Shown here: positions 1-7,802 of the stretch, one piece after another
How positions within the stretch are numbered: the first letter of the stretch is position 1
Layout: each line of letters opens with the position of its first letter
Assembly (NCBI RefSeq): GCF_002154225.1
Contig: NZ_MTSE01000001.1
Location: 558,001 to 622,000, forward strand
From: Hymenobacter crusticola
Lineage (GTDB): Bacteria; Bacteroidota; Bacteroidia; Cytophagales; Hymenobacteraceae
Length of the DNA: 64,000 nucleotides
Reading direction: 5' to 3'
Notes under the pieces: model-generated
The model's input: only the letters and a program-made list of their open reading frames with translations
The model's database searches: none
What the model was told of the DNA's origin: nothing
Translations under genes and position numbers: made by a program

Positions 1-450
1 AGCATTCTGCCCGTAGGCTAGCAGCTTCACATCTTGGTCGTTACCATTGGTGCGAAAGCGCAGTTGGTCTTCCACCACGAAAGGCTTACTCTCCTGACCG
101 GGCGTGATAGTCGTGCGCACCAGCACCAGCAGGCTATCCTTGCCGCGAATTTCAATATTCTGTAGGGCGGTGCTTTGCTGCCCGCTAACGATAAGCGTGT
201 ACGGTGAGTTGGTAGGCTCACCGAGGCCAATCTGCTCCACCTTCACCGCGCGGCTGTTGCGATTGTACACCCACAGGCGTTTGGTTACGGAGCCCGTTTG
301 CACGAATACCGTGTCAAAGAACATTGTATCGGCCGAGAACTCCAGCTTAGCACTGCTATCCTTGGTGAGCACATCTTCCTTCGGCTCACAGCCGGGCAGC
401 AAGCAAAGTGCACAAGCAAAAAGAAACAGCAAGGGTAAAAGGTAGCGCAT
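1..450 (-). CDS. Secreted lipoprotein, N-terminal 150 residues (gene continues past left edge)
   Basis: An open frame runs without a stop from an ATG (complement of 448-450) to base 1, so only the first 150 codons are in the window. The N-terminus is a clear lipoprotein signal: MRY, a hydrophobic stretch rich in Leu/Phe/Ala, then the lipobox LLPGC with Cys21 as the likely lipidated residue. The mature part begins with acidic and Lys residues (CEPKEDVL), then strands with the texture KLEFSADTMFFDTVF and VTKRLWVYNRNSR. That resembles the choice-of-anchor-type Ig-like domain at the start of several large Bacteroidota surface lipoproteins, some of which continue into beta-helix domains. The family assignment is from memory and weak; the lipoprotein call is well supported. 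An inverted repeat (479-598) separates it from prfA, which ends at 626 on the same strand upstream. Confidence 0.7.
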   Translation of the reverse strand, partial: MRYLLPLLFLFACALCLLPGCEPKEDVLTKDSSAKLEFSADTMFFDTVFVQTGSVTKRLWVYNRNSRAVKVEQIGLGEPTNSPYTLIVSGQQSTALQNIEIRGKDSLLVLVRTTITPGQESKPFVVEDQLRFRTNGNDQDVKLLAYGQNA

Positions 451-478
451 AGATAACGAGTGATGAAGCTAATTTATA

Positions 479-598
479 GAACCTAGCCTACTAAGTACAG
501 CAAAGCGGAGTGAAGCGCTTTACCACCGTTGAACGATTCGCTTTGACGATAATTGCTCAACCGTGGTAAGGCTCTTCACTCCGCTCGATCTAGGTTCC
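479..598. repeat. Intergenic inverted repeat (hairpin), prfA/lipoprotein gap
   Basis: Two 31-base arms at 504-534 and 555-585 are reverse complements with about six mismatches (core AGCGGAGTGAAG...TTACCAC). A short outer pair, GAACCTAG near 479-486 and CTAGGTTC near 590-597, extends the symmetry. It lies downstream of prfA (minus strand) and upstream of the lipoprotein gene. There is no T-tract, so it is not a classical intrinsic terminator. It belongs with the other long intergenic hairpins of this window. Confidence 0.75.
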
Positions 599-625
599 GT
601 TAGCAGAATGCTCAATAGGCAACGT

Positions 626-1696
626 TTACGCGACGCCTTCTTTCAAACGCTCGGCACTTTCGGCAATGCGGAGCTGCTCCACAAAATCGTCGATGTTGCC
701 ATCCATCACGTTTGCTAGGTTATAAACTGTCAGACCAATGCGATGGTCCGTAACCCGACCTTGGGGGTAGTTATAGGTGCGAATCTTATCCGAACGGTCG
801 CCGCCCCCGATCATGCTCTTACGTTGCGCGCCTTCGGCTTCGTTCTTCTTGGCTAGCTCAATCTCGTAGATGCGTGAGCGGAGCACTTGCAGCGCTTTAT
901 CGAAGTTCTTGAGCTGCGACTTCTGGTCCTGGCACTGCGCTACAAGGCCCGTTGGGATGTGCGTGAGGCGCACGGCCGAGTACGTCGTGTTTACGGACTG
1001 ACCACCAGGGCCTGACGACATGAACAGATCCTTGCGGATATCGTTCATATCCAACTGTATATCTAGCTCTTCCGCTTCTGGCATTACCACGATAGAGGCT
1101 ACCGAGGTGTGAATACGGCCTTGGGTTTCAGTTGCTGGCACGCGTTGTACGCGGTGCACGCCCGACTCAAACTTGAGTTTGCCATACACATCTTCCCCCT
1201 TCAGCGACAGCACAATTTCTTTGTAGCCGCCCGAGGTGCCTTCCGTTGCATCAATCAGATCCATGCGCAGGCCGTGCTTTTCTGCATAGCGCATGTACAT
1301 ACGCTGCAAGTCGCCGGCAAAAATAGCGGCCTCGTCGCCGCCGGCCCCAGCCCGGATTTCCATGATGACATCCTTGGAATCGTTGGGGTCTTTCGGGATC
1401 AGCAGGTCTTTGATAACGGCTTCCAAGCGCTCTTGCTCTGGTACAAGCTCATCAAGCTCGGCCTTCGCCATTTCGCGGAAGTCTTCGTCTTTCTCCGTAG
1501 CAATGACTTCGCGGGCGCCCTCGATGTTGGAGAGCACCTGTTGATAATTGCGATACTCGGTTACGATCTTGCCGAGGTCTTTATATTCTTTATTGAGGGC
1601 CTTATAGCGCTTCATGTCGCTCATGGCCTCGGGCTGCATGAGCTGTTCGTTTACATCTTCGTAGCGCTGGCGAATGGCCTCCAGTTTATCTAGCAT
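626..1696 (-). CDS. prfA: Peptide chain release factor 1 (RF-1)
   Basis: This cytoplasmic class I release factor recognises UAA/UAG in the ribosomal A site and triggers peptidyl-tRNA hydrolysis. The 356-residue product has the normal RF-1 length. It carries the universal GGQ motif in SSGPGGQSVNTT around residue 231, with the conserved acidic stretch GAGGDEAAIFAGDL before it. The stop-codon recognition motif is PAT (in RVPATETQGRIHTSV), which is the RF-1 type rather than the SPF of RF-2. The start ATG (complement of 1694-1696) sits about 30 bases downstream of a TACCTTTG promoter element at 1726-1733. The gene reads toward the lipoprotein at the left edge, with a hairpin between them. Identification is secure. 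Confidence 0.98.
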   Translation of the reverse strand: MLDKLEAIRQRYEDVNEQLMQPEAMSDMKRYKALNKEYKDLGKIVTEYRNYQQVLSNIEGAREVIATEKDEDFREMAKAELDELVPEQERLEAVIKDLLIPKDPNDSKDVIMEIRAGAGGDEAAIFAGDLQRMYMRYAEKHGLRMDLIDATEGTSGGYKEIVLSLKGEDVYGKLKFESGVHRVQRVPATETQGRIHTSVASIVVMPEAEELDIQLDMNDIRKDLFMSSGPGGQSVNTTYSAVRLTHIPTGLVAQCQDQKSQLKNFDKALQVLRSRIYEIELAKKNEAEGAQRKSMIGGGDRSDKIRTYNYPQGRVTDHRIGLTVYNLANVMDGNIDDFVEQLRIAESAERLKEGVA

Positions 1697-1725
1697 AGTG
1701 CCTTCAGAGAATTGTATTTAGTATG

Positions 1726-1733
1726 CAAAGGTA
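1726..1733 (-). promoter_or_regulatory. Bacteroidota -7 promoter element of prfA
   Basis: Read on the minus strand this is TACCTTTG, an exact match to the Bacteroidota -7 consensus TAnnTTTG, 30 bases upstream of the prfA ATG. I see no convincing -33 TTTG at the usual distance, so the call rests on the -7 box and its position. Confidence 0.5.
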
Positions 1734-1911
1734 CAGAATATAACACGACTGCCATGGGCTCCTGTTCCCGTTAGTTCGTTGGTTTTCTGCCTTTGGAGTA
1801 CCGGATTTGTTCAAAAATGCCCTAATATGGTGCCGCAATTCGGCCCACCCCGCCAGAAAGCGTTTAAACCCGCTTTCGCTGCTTTTCACATAGTTCACCA
1901 ACCGCGTTTGT

Positions 1912-4356
1912 ATGCAGGTTTTAAAGTTTGGGGGCACATCGGTTGCCAACGCAGAGAATATCAACAAAGTAGTACGGGTAGTAGAAACCGCGGCTCAGAA
2001 AGACACCACCGTCGTTATAGTTTCCGCCCTGGGTGGTATCACGGATGCCCTGATTGAAGCCGGCACCCTAGCGGCCGCCGGGCAAGAGTCCTACAAAGAC
2101 AAGCTCCGCCTCATCGAGGAACGCCACTTCGAAACGGTGAAAGCGCTGATTCCGGTAGCGAATCAAAGTGCCGCGCTTAGCTTGGTGAAGAAGAAATGCA
2201 ACGAGCTGGAAGGCATCTGCGACGGCGTGTTTCTGCTGGGCGAGCTTTCCACCCGCACCCTCGACCGCATCATGAGCTTTGGCGAGTATGTGTCGTCGTC
2301 GCTGGTGGCGGCTCGCTTGCAGGCCCTCGGCATTCAGCACCAGTGGAAAAACAGCTGCGAGCTAATTCGCACCAACAGCCGCTTCGGCTTTGCGGAGGTA
2401 GACCTAGCCACCACCTACGCCCAGATTGCCGACTACGTAGCCACCACGGCACAACCGTTGTACGTTGTGCCCGGTTTTATTGCCTCCGACGGCGCGGGCA
2501 CCACCACGACCCTAGGCCGGGGCGGCTCCGACTACAGCGCGGCCCTGTTCGCGGCGGCGCTAAATGCTAGCTCCCTGGAAATCTGGACCGACGTGAGCGG
2601 CATGATGACGGCCGACCCGCGCCTCGTGTCTACGGCCCGCCCGATTTCGCACATCTCCTACCAGGAGGCTATGGAGCTTTCGCACTTCGGGGCGAAGGTG
2701 CTGTACCCGCCCACCATTCACCCGGTGATGCACCGCGGCATTCCGCTTTGGATCAAAAATACCTTTGCCCCCGACGATTACGGCACGTTGGTAGAGATAA
2801 CCCCGCCCCCGAGCCAGAACGTGGTGCGTGGCATTTCGAGCATGGGCAACCTAGCTTTGTTGAGCCTGGAAGGCAGCGGCATGGTGGGCATTCCCGGCTT
2901 CTCGAAGCGCTTGTTTGAGGCGCTTTCGCGGGAGTTAGTCAACGTAGTCCTTATCACGCAAAGCTCCTCGGAGCATTCGATTTCGGTGGGCATCAGCGCC
3001 CTCGATGCTGAGCGCGCACAAGCAGCCGCCAACGCCGAGTTTGCACCCGAAATTGCGGTGCACAAGCTAGAGCCCGTGCACCTAGAGCGCGACCTAGCTA
3101 TTGTGGCCGTGGTTGGCGAAAACATGAAAAACCACCCAGGTATCAGCGGCCGGAAATTTGCTGCGCTGGGGGGCAATGGCGTGAATATCAGAGCTATTGC
3201 GCAAGGCTCGTCGGAACGCAACATTTCCACCGTAATCCGGGCTAGCGACGTGCGCAAGGCCATCAACGTGCTGCACGAAGCGTTCTTCGAAACGGTGTAC
3301 AAGCAGGTCAATCTGTTCATTGTCGGCATCGGCAACGTGGGCAGCAAGCTGCTCGAACAGCTCGCGCAGCAGGAAGCCTACTTGCTCGAAAAGCTCCGCT
3401 TACAGGTGCGCGTAGTGGCCATTGCCAACAGCAAGCACTTTGTAGCCAATGACGAAGGCCTTGACCTCAAAACTTGGTCGACGGCCTTGGCCGATGGCGA
3501 AATCATGCACCTCAACGAGTTCGTAGAGATGGTGCGCACCAAGAACTTGCGTAACAGCATTTTTGTGGATGTGACAGCTAGCGGGGAAGTTGCCAAAACC
3601 TACGCGGCCGTGCTGGAGAAAAGCGTATCGGTGGTGGCTTGCAACAAGGTGGCGTGCTCCTCGCCCTACGCGTCGTACGCCAACCTGAAGGCGCTGGCGC
3701 GGGGCTACAACGCTTCCTTCCTATTTGAAACGAACGTGGGTGCTGGCTTGCCGGTTATCGGCACGCTGAACGACTTGTTGCGTAGCGGCGACGTGGTGCA
3801 GCGTATCGAAGCGGTGCTGTCGGGTACGCTCAACTTCGTGTTCAACAACTACGATGGCACCATTCCTTTTGCCGACGTGGTGCGCCGCGCTCAACAGGAA
3901 GGCTACACGGAGCCCGACCCGCGCCTCGACCTAGGGGGTACCGACGTAGCCCGTAAGATATTGATTCTGGCCCGCGAAGCCGGCCAAGTGATGGAAATGG
4001 ACGACATCACCAACGAGAGCTTCCTGCCGGCTTCCTGCATGGAAGGCACGGTACCTGAGTTTTACGAGCAGCTCGCCGTGCACGAGGCGCACTTCCGCCG
4101 CCTCTACGACGAGGCTAGCGCCGAGGGCAAAAAGCTCAAATTCGTAGCACGTTACGCCGATGGTAAAGCTGCCGTCGGCCTGCAACACGTGGGCCCCGAC
4201 AGCGACTTTTATCAGCTGCAAGGCAAGGACAATGTGGTGCTCTTCTACACAAACCGCTACCCCGAGCAACCGCTGGTAGTGAAAGGAGCTGGTGCTGGTG
4301 CCGATGTGACGGCCGCCGGCGTGTTTGCCGACGTAATGCGCGCCGCGCGCATCTAA
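1912..4356 (+). CDS. thrA: Bifunctional aspartate kinase / homoserine dehydrogenase I
   Basis: The enzyme catalyses the first (aspartate to aspartyl phosphate) and third (aspartate semialdehyde to homoserine) steps toward threonine. The 814-residue protein opens with the aspartokinase signature LKFGGTSV (residues 4-11). Tandem ACT-type regulatory segments follow at about residues 310-460 (for example HPGISGRKFAALGGNGVNI). The homoserine dehydrogenase half has the Rossmann motif VGIGNVGSKLLEQL near residue 470 and NVGAGLPVIGTL near 615. Length and order match the E. coli ThrA type. ACT domains imply threonine feedback inhibition (family knowledge). The upstream gap holds a small hairpin, GAAAGCG/CGCTTTC at 1856-1877, but no recognisable threonine/isoleucine leader peptide. 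It is first in thrA-thrB-thrC; the thrA-thrB gap is 85 bases and contains a hairpin. Confidence 0.97.
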   Translation: MQVLKFGGTSVANAENINKVVRVVETAAQKDTTVVIVSALGGITDALIEAGTLAAAGQESYKDKLRLIEERHFETVKALIPVANQSAALSLVKKKCNELEGICDGVFLLGELSTRTLDRIMSFGEYVSSSLVAARLQALGIQHQWKNSCELIRTNSRFGFAEVDLATTYAQIADYVATTAQPLYVVPGFIASDGAGTTTTLGRGGSDYSAALFAAALNASSLEIWTDVSGMMTADPRLVSTARPISHISYQEAMELSHFGAKVLYPPTIHPVMHRGIPLWIKNTFAPDDYGTLVEITPPPSQNVVRGISSMGNLALLSLEGSGMVGIPGFSKRLFEALSRELVNVVLITQSSSEHSISVGISALDAERAQAAANAEFAPEIAVHKLEPVHLERDLAIVAVVGENMKNHPGISGRKFAALGGNGVNIRAIAQGSSERNISTVIRASDVRKAINVLHEAFFETVYKQVNLFIVGIGNVGSKLLEQLAQQEAYLLEKLRLQVRVVAIANSKHFVANDEGLDLKTWSTALADGEIMHLNEFVEMVRTKNLRNSIFVDVTASGEVAKTYAAVLEKSVSVVACNKVACSSPYASYANLKALARGYNASFLFETNVGAGLPVIGTLNDLLRSGDVVQRIEAVLSGTLNFVFNNYDGTIPFADVVRRAQQEGYTEPDPRLDLGGTDVARKILILAREAGQVMEMDDITNESFLPASCMEGTVPEFYEQLAVHEAHFRRLYDEASAEGKKLKFVARYADGKAAVGLQHVGPDSDFYQLQGKDNVVLFYTNRYPEQPLVVKGAGAGADVTAAGVFADVMRAARI

Positions 4357-4378
4357 AGACTCTCGCTCTGCTTGACGC

Positions 4379-4416
4379 AGCACCTAGCTTTCTCGCACGA
4401 GAGGAGGCTAGGTGCT
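4379..4416. repeat. Intercistronic hairpin between thrA and thrB
   Basis: AGCACCTAGC (4379-4388) pairs perfectly with GCTAGGTGCT (4407-4416) across an 18-base middle that itself contains CTCG/CGAG pairing. There is no T-tract, and the genes on both sides belong to one pathway in the same direction. A role in mRNA processing or partial termination is more plausible than full termination. A possible GTG start for thrB at 4412 would fall inside this stem, which argues for the ATG at 4442. Confidence 0.65.
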
Positions 4417-4441
4417 CAGTCACAACCACTCAGCAACTCTC

Positions 4442-5383
4442 ATGTCTTCGACTTTATCCTCCAGCCAAGTAACCGTGCTGGCGCCTGCCACGGTCGCCAA
4501 CGTGGTGTGCGGCTTCGATGTGCTTGGCTTTGCCCTGCACGAGCCCTACGACACGATGCGTATGCGCCTGACCGACAAGCCTGGCGTAACGATCATCAAC
4601 AAAGACGATTACAACCTGCCTACCCAAGCCGAGCGCAACGTAGCCGGCGGCGCGCTCCTAGCTTTGCTGCGCGACGCTACCGATGTGGTGGGGTTTGAGG
4701 TAGAAATTACCAAAGCCATTATGCCCGGCAGCGGCATTGGTTCTAGCGCGGCCAGCGCGGCGGGTGCGGTGGTGGGGGCTAACCACTTGCTCGGCAACCG
4801 CTATTCGCCGGCCGAGTTGGTGCGCTTTGCCATGTACGGGGAGGAAATAGCGTCCGGCGTGCAGCACGCCGACAACATTGCCCCCTGCATCTACGGCGGC
4901 GTTACGCTCATCCGGGCCACGCAGCCGCTCGACATTGTGCCGCTAGCCGCGCCGCCGCTTTGGGTAACCGTGGTGCACCCCCAAATCGAAGTGCGCACCT
5001 CCGACGCCCGCGACATTCTCAAGAAGCAAGTGCTGCTAAAGGATGCTATTCGGCAGTGGGGCAACGTGGGCGGCTTAGTGGCGGGTCTGTTGAAAAGTGA
5101 TTACGCGCTGATCGGCCGTTCCTTGGAGGACGTTATTATTGAGCCGGTGCGCAGCATTCTCATTCCGGGCTTTGCCGATGTGAAGTTGGAAGCTAAGAAA
5201 GCGGGTGCCCTAGGTGGCGGCATTTCCGGCTCGGGCCCCTCTATCTTCATGCTGAGCCAGGATGAAGATACGGCTCGCCAAGTGGAGGCCGGCATGAGCG
5301 AAACCTACACCCGCCTCGGTATTGATTTTCACACTTACGTCACCACCATCAACTCGGAAGGGGTGCGCGTGGTGATTGAGTAA
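4442..5383 (+). CDS. thrB: Homoserine kinase
   Basis: This GHMP-family kinase phosphorylates homoserine on its hydroxyl, feeding ThrC. From ATG 4442 the product is 313 residues, the usual ThrB length. It has the N-terminal strand VTVLAPATVANVVCGFDVLG, the GHMP ATP-binding motif PGSGIGSSAASAAGAV around residues 91-106, and the C-terminal glycine loop LGGGISGSGPSIF near residue 258. A GTG at 4412 would add ten residues of no family resemblance and sits in a hairpin, so I prefer 4442. It is the second gene of the thr set, and thrC follows after 118 bases occupied by an inverted repeat. Confidence 0.96.
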   Translation: MSSTLSSSQVTVLAPATVANVVCGFDVLGFALHEPYDTMRMRLTDKPGVTIINKDDYNLPTQAERNVAGGALLALLRDATDVVGFEVEITKAIMPGSGIGSSAASAAGAVVGANHLLGNRYSPAELVRFAMYGEEIASGVQHADNIAPCIYGGVTLIRATQPLDIVPLAAPPLWVTVVHPQIEVRTSDARDILKKQVLLKDAIRQWGNVGGLVAGLLKSDYALIGRSLEDVIIEPVRSILIPGFADVKLEAKKAGALGGGISGSGPSIFMLSQDEDTARQVEAGMSETYTRLGIDFHTYVTTINSEGVRVVIE

Positions 5384-5389
5384 ACGAAC

Positions 5390-5487
5390 AGCGCGAAGCT
5401 CCAGCTTCGCGCGTTGCGGAACAGCTTGCGCCGGGTCCTGTTTCGCAACCATTGTGCAACCGATGCACGAAGCTGGAGCTTCGCGCT
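5390..5487. repeat. Intergenic inverted repeat between thrB and thrC
   Basis: Perfect 20-base arms at 5390-5409 and 5468-5487 (AGCGCGAAGCTCCAGCTTCG and its reverse complement) start seven bases after the thrB stop. A second, inner pair (5413-5424 with 5439-5450, one mismatch) extends the fold. Each arm is also nearly self-complementary (GAAGCT nn AGCTTC). The right half closely matches the hairpin at 48824-48845 including its flanks (CGATGC...TTCGCGCTACA), so this is a repeated family. Confidence 0.85.
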
Positions 5488-5501
5488 ACAACCCTTCGAT
5501 C

Positions 5502-6800
5502 ATGCTGTATTACAGCCTTAAGAAGCAGGCGCCGGCTGTCGACTTCCGGCAAGCCACGATTGCCGGGCAAGCGCCCGACATGGGTTTATATTTCCCGGAG
5601 CGCATCCCTAAGTTCTCCCCCGATTTTCTACGAGAACTCAAGCATAAGAACAAAGCCGACCTAGCTTTTGAAGTCATTCAGCCCTACGTGGGTAATGCTA
5701 TTCCGGAGCAAGACTTGCGCCGCATCTGCGCCGAAACGGTTGACTTCGAGTTTCCGCTGGTTTCTATCACCGACCGCATCAGCACGCTGGAGCTGTTTCA
5801 CGGCCCAACTCTTGCGTTCAAAGACGTGGGGGCGCGCTTCATGAGCCGTTGCCTCGGTCACTTTTCACAGCAGCGCGAAGGCAAAGTAACCGTGCTAGTG
5901 GCCACCTCCGGCGACACGGGCGGCGCGGTAGCCAGCGGCTTCCTGGGCGTGGAAGGCGTCGATGTGGTCATTCTGTACCCAGCCGGCAAGGTCAGCTCCA
6001 TTCAGGAGCTACAGCTCACGACCCTAGGCCAAAACATCACGGCGCTGGAAGTTCAGGGTACGTTCGACGATTGCCAGCAGCTCGTAAAGCAGGCGTTTGT
6101 AGATCAAGAGCTTACGCAGCGTCGGTCGCTCACGTCGGCTAATTCCATCAACGTGGCGCGGTGGCTGCCCCAGCAGTTTTACTTCTGCTACGCTTGGCAA
6201 CAATGGCAGGGCGAGGAGCCGCCGGTAGTAGCCGTGCCTAGCGGCAACTTCGGCAACCTAGGTGCTGGTCTGCTTGCCTACGAATCGGGCTTGCCGATCA
6301 AGCACTTCGTGGCGGCTTGCAACATCAACGACTCGGTGCCAGCCTACCTGCTCAGCGGGGAGTTTGAGCCGAAGCTAGCCGTACCGACCCTCTCCAACGC
6401 CATGGACGTGGGCAACCCCAGCAACTTTGTGCGCATTCAGGAGCTGTTTAAGCTTGATTACGAGCACATCAAGAACACCATTACCGGCTACACCGTCACC
6501 GACGAAACTACAGCCGATACCATCAAGCGCGTGAAAAATGAGCAGCACTACCTGCTCGATCCGCACGGTGCAGTGGCGTATCATGCCTTGGAAGACTACC
6601 TAGGCCAGCACCCCCATGACCAAGGCTTCTTCCTCGAAACGGCCCACCCCGTGAAATTCTACGACACCGTGGAACCGATTACGAACGAGAAGATTGCGCT
6701 GCCCTCGGCGGTGGAAGCCATTCTGGGCAAGGAAAAGAAAAGCATTCCACTGGCGCCTGACTTTGCGCAGCTAAAAGAATACCTACTAGCTACTGCATAG
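5502..6800 (+). CDS. thrC: Threonine synthase
   Basis: This PLP enzyme converts O-phosphohomoserine to threonine, the last step of the pathway encoded by the two preceding genes. From ATG 5502 the product is 432 residues, typical of the shorter bacterial ThrC. The PLP lysine is Lys107 in HGPTLAFKDVGARF, and the phosphate-binding loop is TSGDTGGAVASGF. An open frame extends upstream to a TTG at 5376, but those 42 residues are translated inverted repeat, so I chose MLYYSLKKQAP as the start. The gene is followed by a large inverted repeat (6822-6961) that probably closes the thr transcription unit. Confidence 0.96.
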   Translation: MLYYSLKKQAPAVDFRQATIAGQAPDMGLYFPERIPKFSPDFLRELKHKNKADLAFEVIQPYVGNAIPEQDLRRICAETVDFEFPLVSITDRISTLELFHGPTLAFKDVGARFMSRCLGHFSQQREGKVTVLVATSGDTGGAVASGFLGVEGVDVVILYPAGKVSSIQELQLTTLGQNITALEVQGTFDDCQQLVKQAFVDQELTQRRSLTSANSINVARWLPQQFYFCYAWQQWQGEEPPVVAVPSGNFGNLGAGLLAYESGLPIKHFVAACNINDSVPAYLLSGEFEPKLAVPTLSNAMDVGNPSNFVRIQELFKLDYEHIKNTITGYTVTDETTADTIKRVKNEQHYLLDPHGAVAYHALEDYLGQHPHDQGFFLETAHPVKFYDTVEPITNEKIALPSAVEAILGKEKKSIPLAPDFAQLKEYLLATA

Positions 6801-6821
6801 CGCTTGGTAAAGCTAAAAGCT

Positions 6822-6961
6822 AGAGCTACAAAGCTCCCCTCCTTTTTTAAGGAGGGGTTGGGGTGGCTGGCTAGAGCTAGAAAACTAGACCTAGCCTGTC
6901 GTTCAACGAGTTTTACCACCCCCAACCCCTCCTTAAAAAAGGAGGGGAGCTTTGTAGCTCT
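6822..6961. repeat. Large nested inverted repeat downstream of thrC
   Basis: Arms of about 45 bases at 6822-6866 and 6916-6961 are near-perfect reverse complements. Each arm contains its own palindrome, CCCCTCCTTTTTTAAGGAGGGG-like, followed by a GGTTGGGGTGG stretch. RNA from either strand could fold as one long hairpin or as two short ones ending near U-rich loops. The AACCCCTCC/GGAGGGG word is, from memory, a common intergenic element in this phylum. The spacer of about 50 bases holds nothing I recognise. Confidence 0.85.
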
Positions 6962-7035
6962 AGTCTTAAAACTTGGTTTACATTTTCAACTTATTGCCTT
7001 AGAACGAGGTTTCTAGTACGTATTCTCCTCTTCTT

Positions 7036-7713
7036 ATGCGCCTGCTTTTTTCTGCTACTACCTTGTTGCTGCTCAGCCTTGCGGCTTGTTCGTCCGACCA
7101 GATTCAACACCTGCGCGACACGAAGAAGATTGCCGTGGAAGCCGCCAACTGGGAGGTGAAGCGCATTATGCCAGCCGACTTACTGCACGCAGCGCGCTGG
7201 GCCGGCGACACGCTCACCCGCACCGCCGACCGCGAGCTACGCCGCTTGCTAAAAGCAAAGCTTGAGGAGGGTGGGGTGGCGGCCGCTCTTCCCTACTGCC
7301 GCCCGGAAAGCTATGCCTCCACGGATTCGATGGCGCGTATCCTGCAAGCCAAGCCGCGCCGTGTGAGCAGCCGCCCACGTAACCGTGAGCACCTCGCTAG
7401 CTTGCCAGCCGCTCAGCTTCAATCAGATACCACCCGGCTGGTGGTGCGGCCTAGCGCGGAGGTGTTCACCTATCAGCGCCCTATTGTGCTCGATGATGCA
7501 TTGTGCTTACGCTGCCACGGCTCGGTGGGCGGCGACATCACGGCGGCCGATGATGCGCTGATCAAGAAAAACTACCCCCGCGACCAAGCCACCGGCTACC
7601 GCCTCGGGCAAGTGATGGGAGTGTGGCAGGTAGAGCTAGCACGGCCCGGCGTGGCGGAGTTCTACACCATGAAAACGCGTAAAGTCATGAAGCCGAGGCC
7701 GAAGCTGTTTTGA
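7036..7713 (+). CDS. Heme-binding lipoprotein with Tll0287-like (DUF3365) domain
   Basis: The 225-residue product begins with a lipoprotein signal peptide (MRLLFSATTLLLLSLAAC, Cys18). A c-type heme motif, CLRCH (Cys157, Cys160, His161), lies in the C-terminal half in the context LDDALCLRCHGSVGGDI. The arrangement of a helical N-terminal segment, a SSRPRNREH stretch and then a late CxxCH followed by YPRDQATGYRLGQVMG matches DUF3365/Tll0287-like sensor domains as I know them. It would be anchored in the periplasm or outer membrane and may sense redox state or gas, or carry electrons; its actual role is not known. It stands alone, 235 bases after thrC and its repeat, with the MORN-type gene 89 bases downstream on the same strand. 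Confidence 0.75.
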   Translation: MRLLFSATTLLLLSLAACSSDQIQHLRDTKKIAVEAANWEVKRIMPADLLHAARWAGDTLTRTADRELRRLLKAKLEEGGVAAALPYCRPESYASTDSMARILQAKPRRVSSRPRNREHLASLPAAQLQSDTTRLVVRPSAEVFTYQRPIVLDDALCLRCHGSVGGDITAADDALIKKNYPRDQATGYRLGQVMGVWQVELARPGVAEFYTMKTRKVMKPRPKLF

Positions 7714-7802
7714 TTTTTGCACCTAGGCTAGCTTCTGACTTTTCCGCCCTCAGCTTACGTTTCAAGTACGTAGTGCTCAGCACCTAGCTTTTTCTATCAT
7801 CT

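Noticed and set aside
1109..1693. Long plus-strand open frame opposite prfA (194 codons)
   Set aside because: It lies entirely antisense to a securely identified RF-1 gene and its translation has no family features; high-GC coding DNA commonly leaves such shadows open.
5376..5501. N-terminal extension of ThrC from a TTG at 5376
   Set aside because: The extension is translated inverted repeat and overlaps the thrB stop region; MLYYSLKKQAP is the natural ThrC start.
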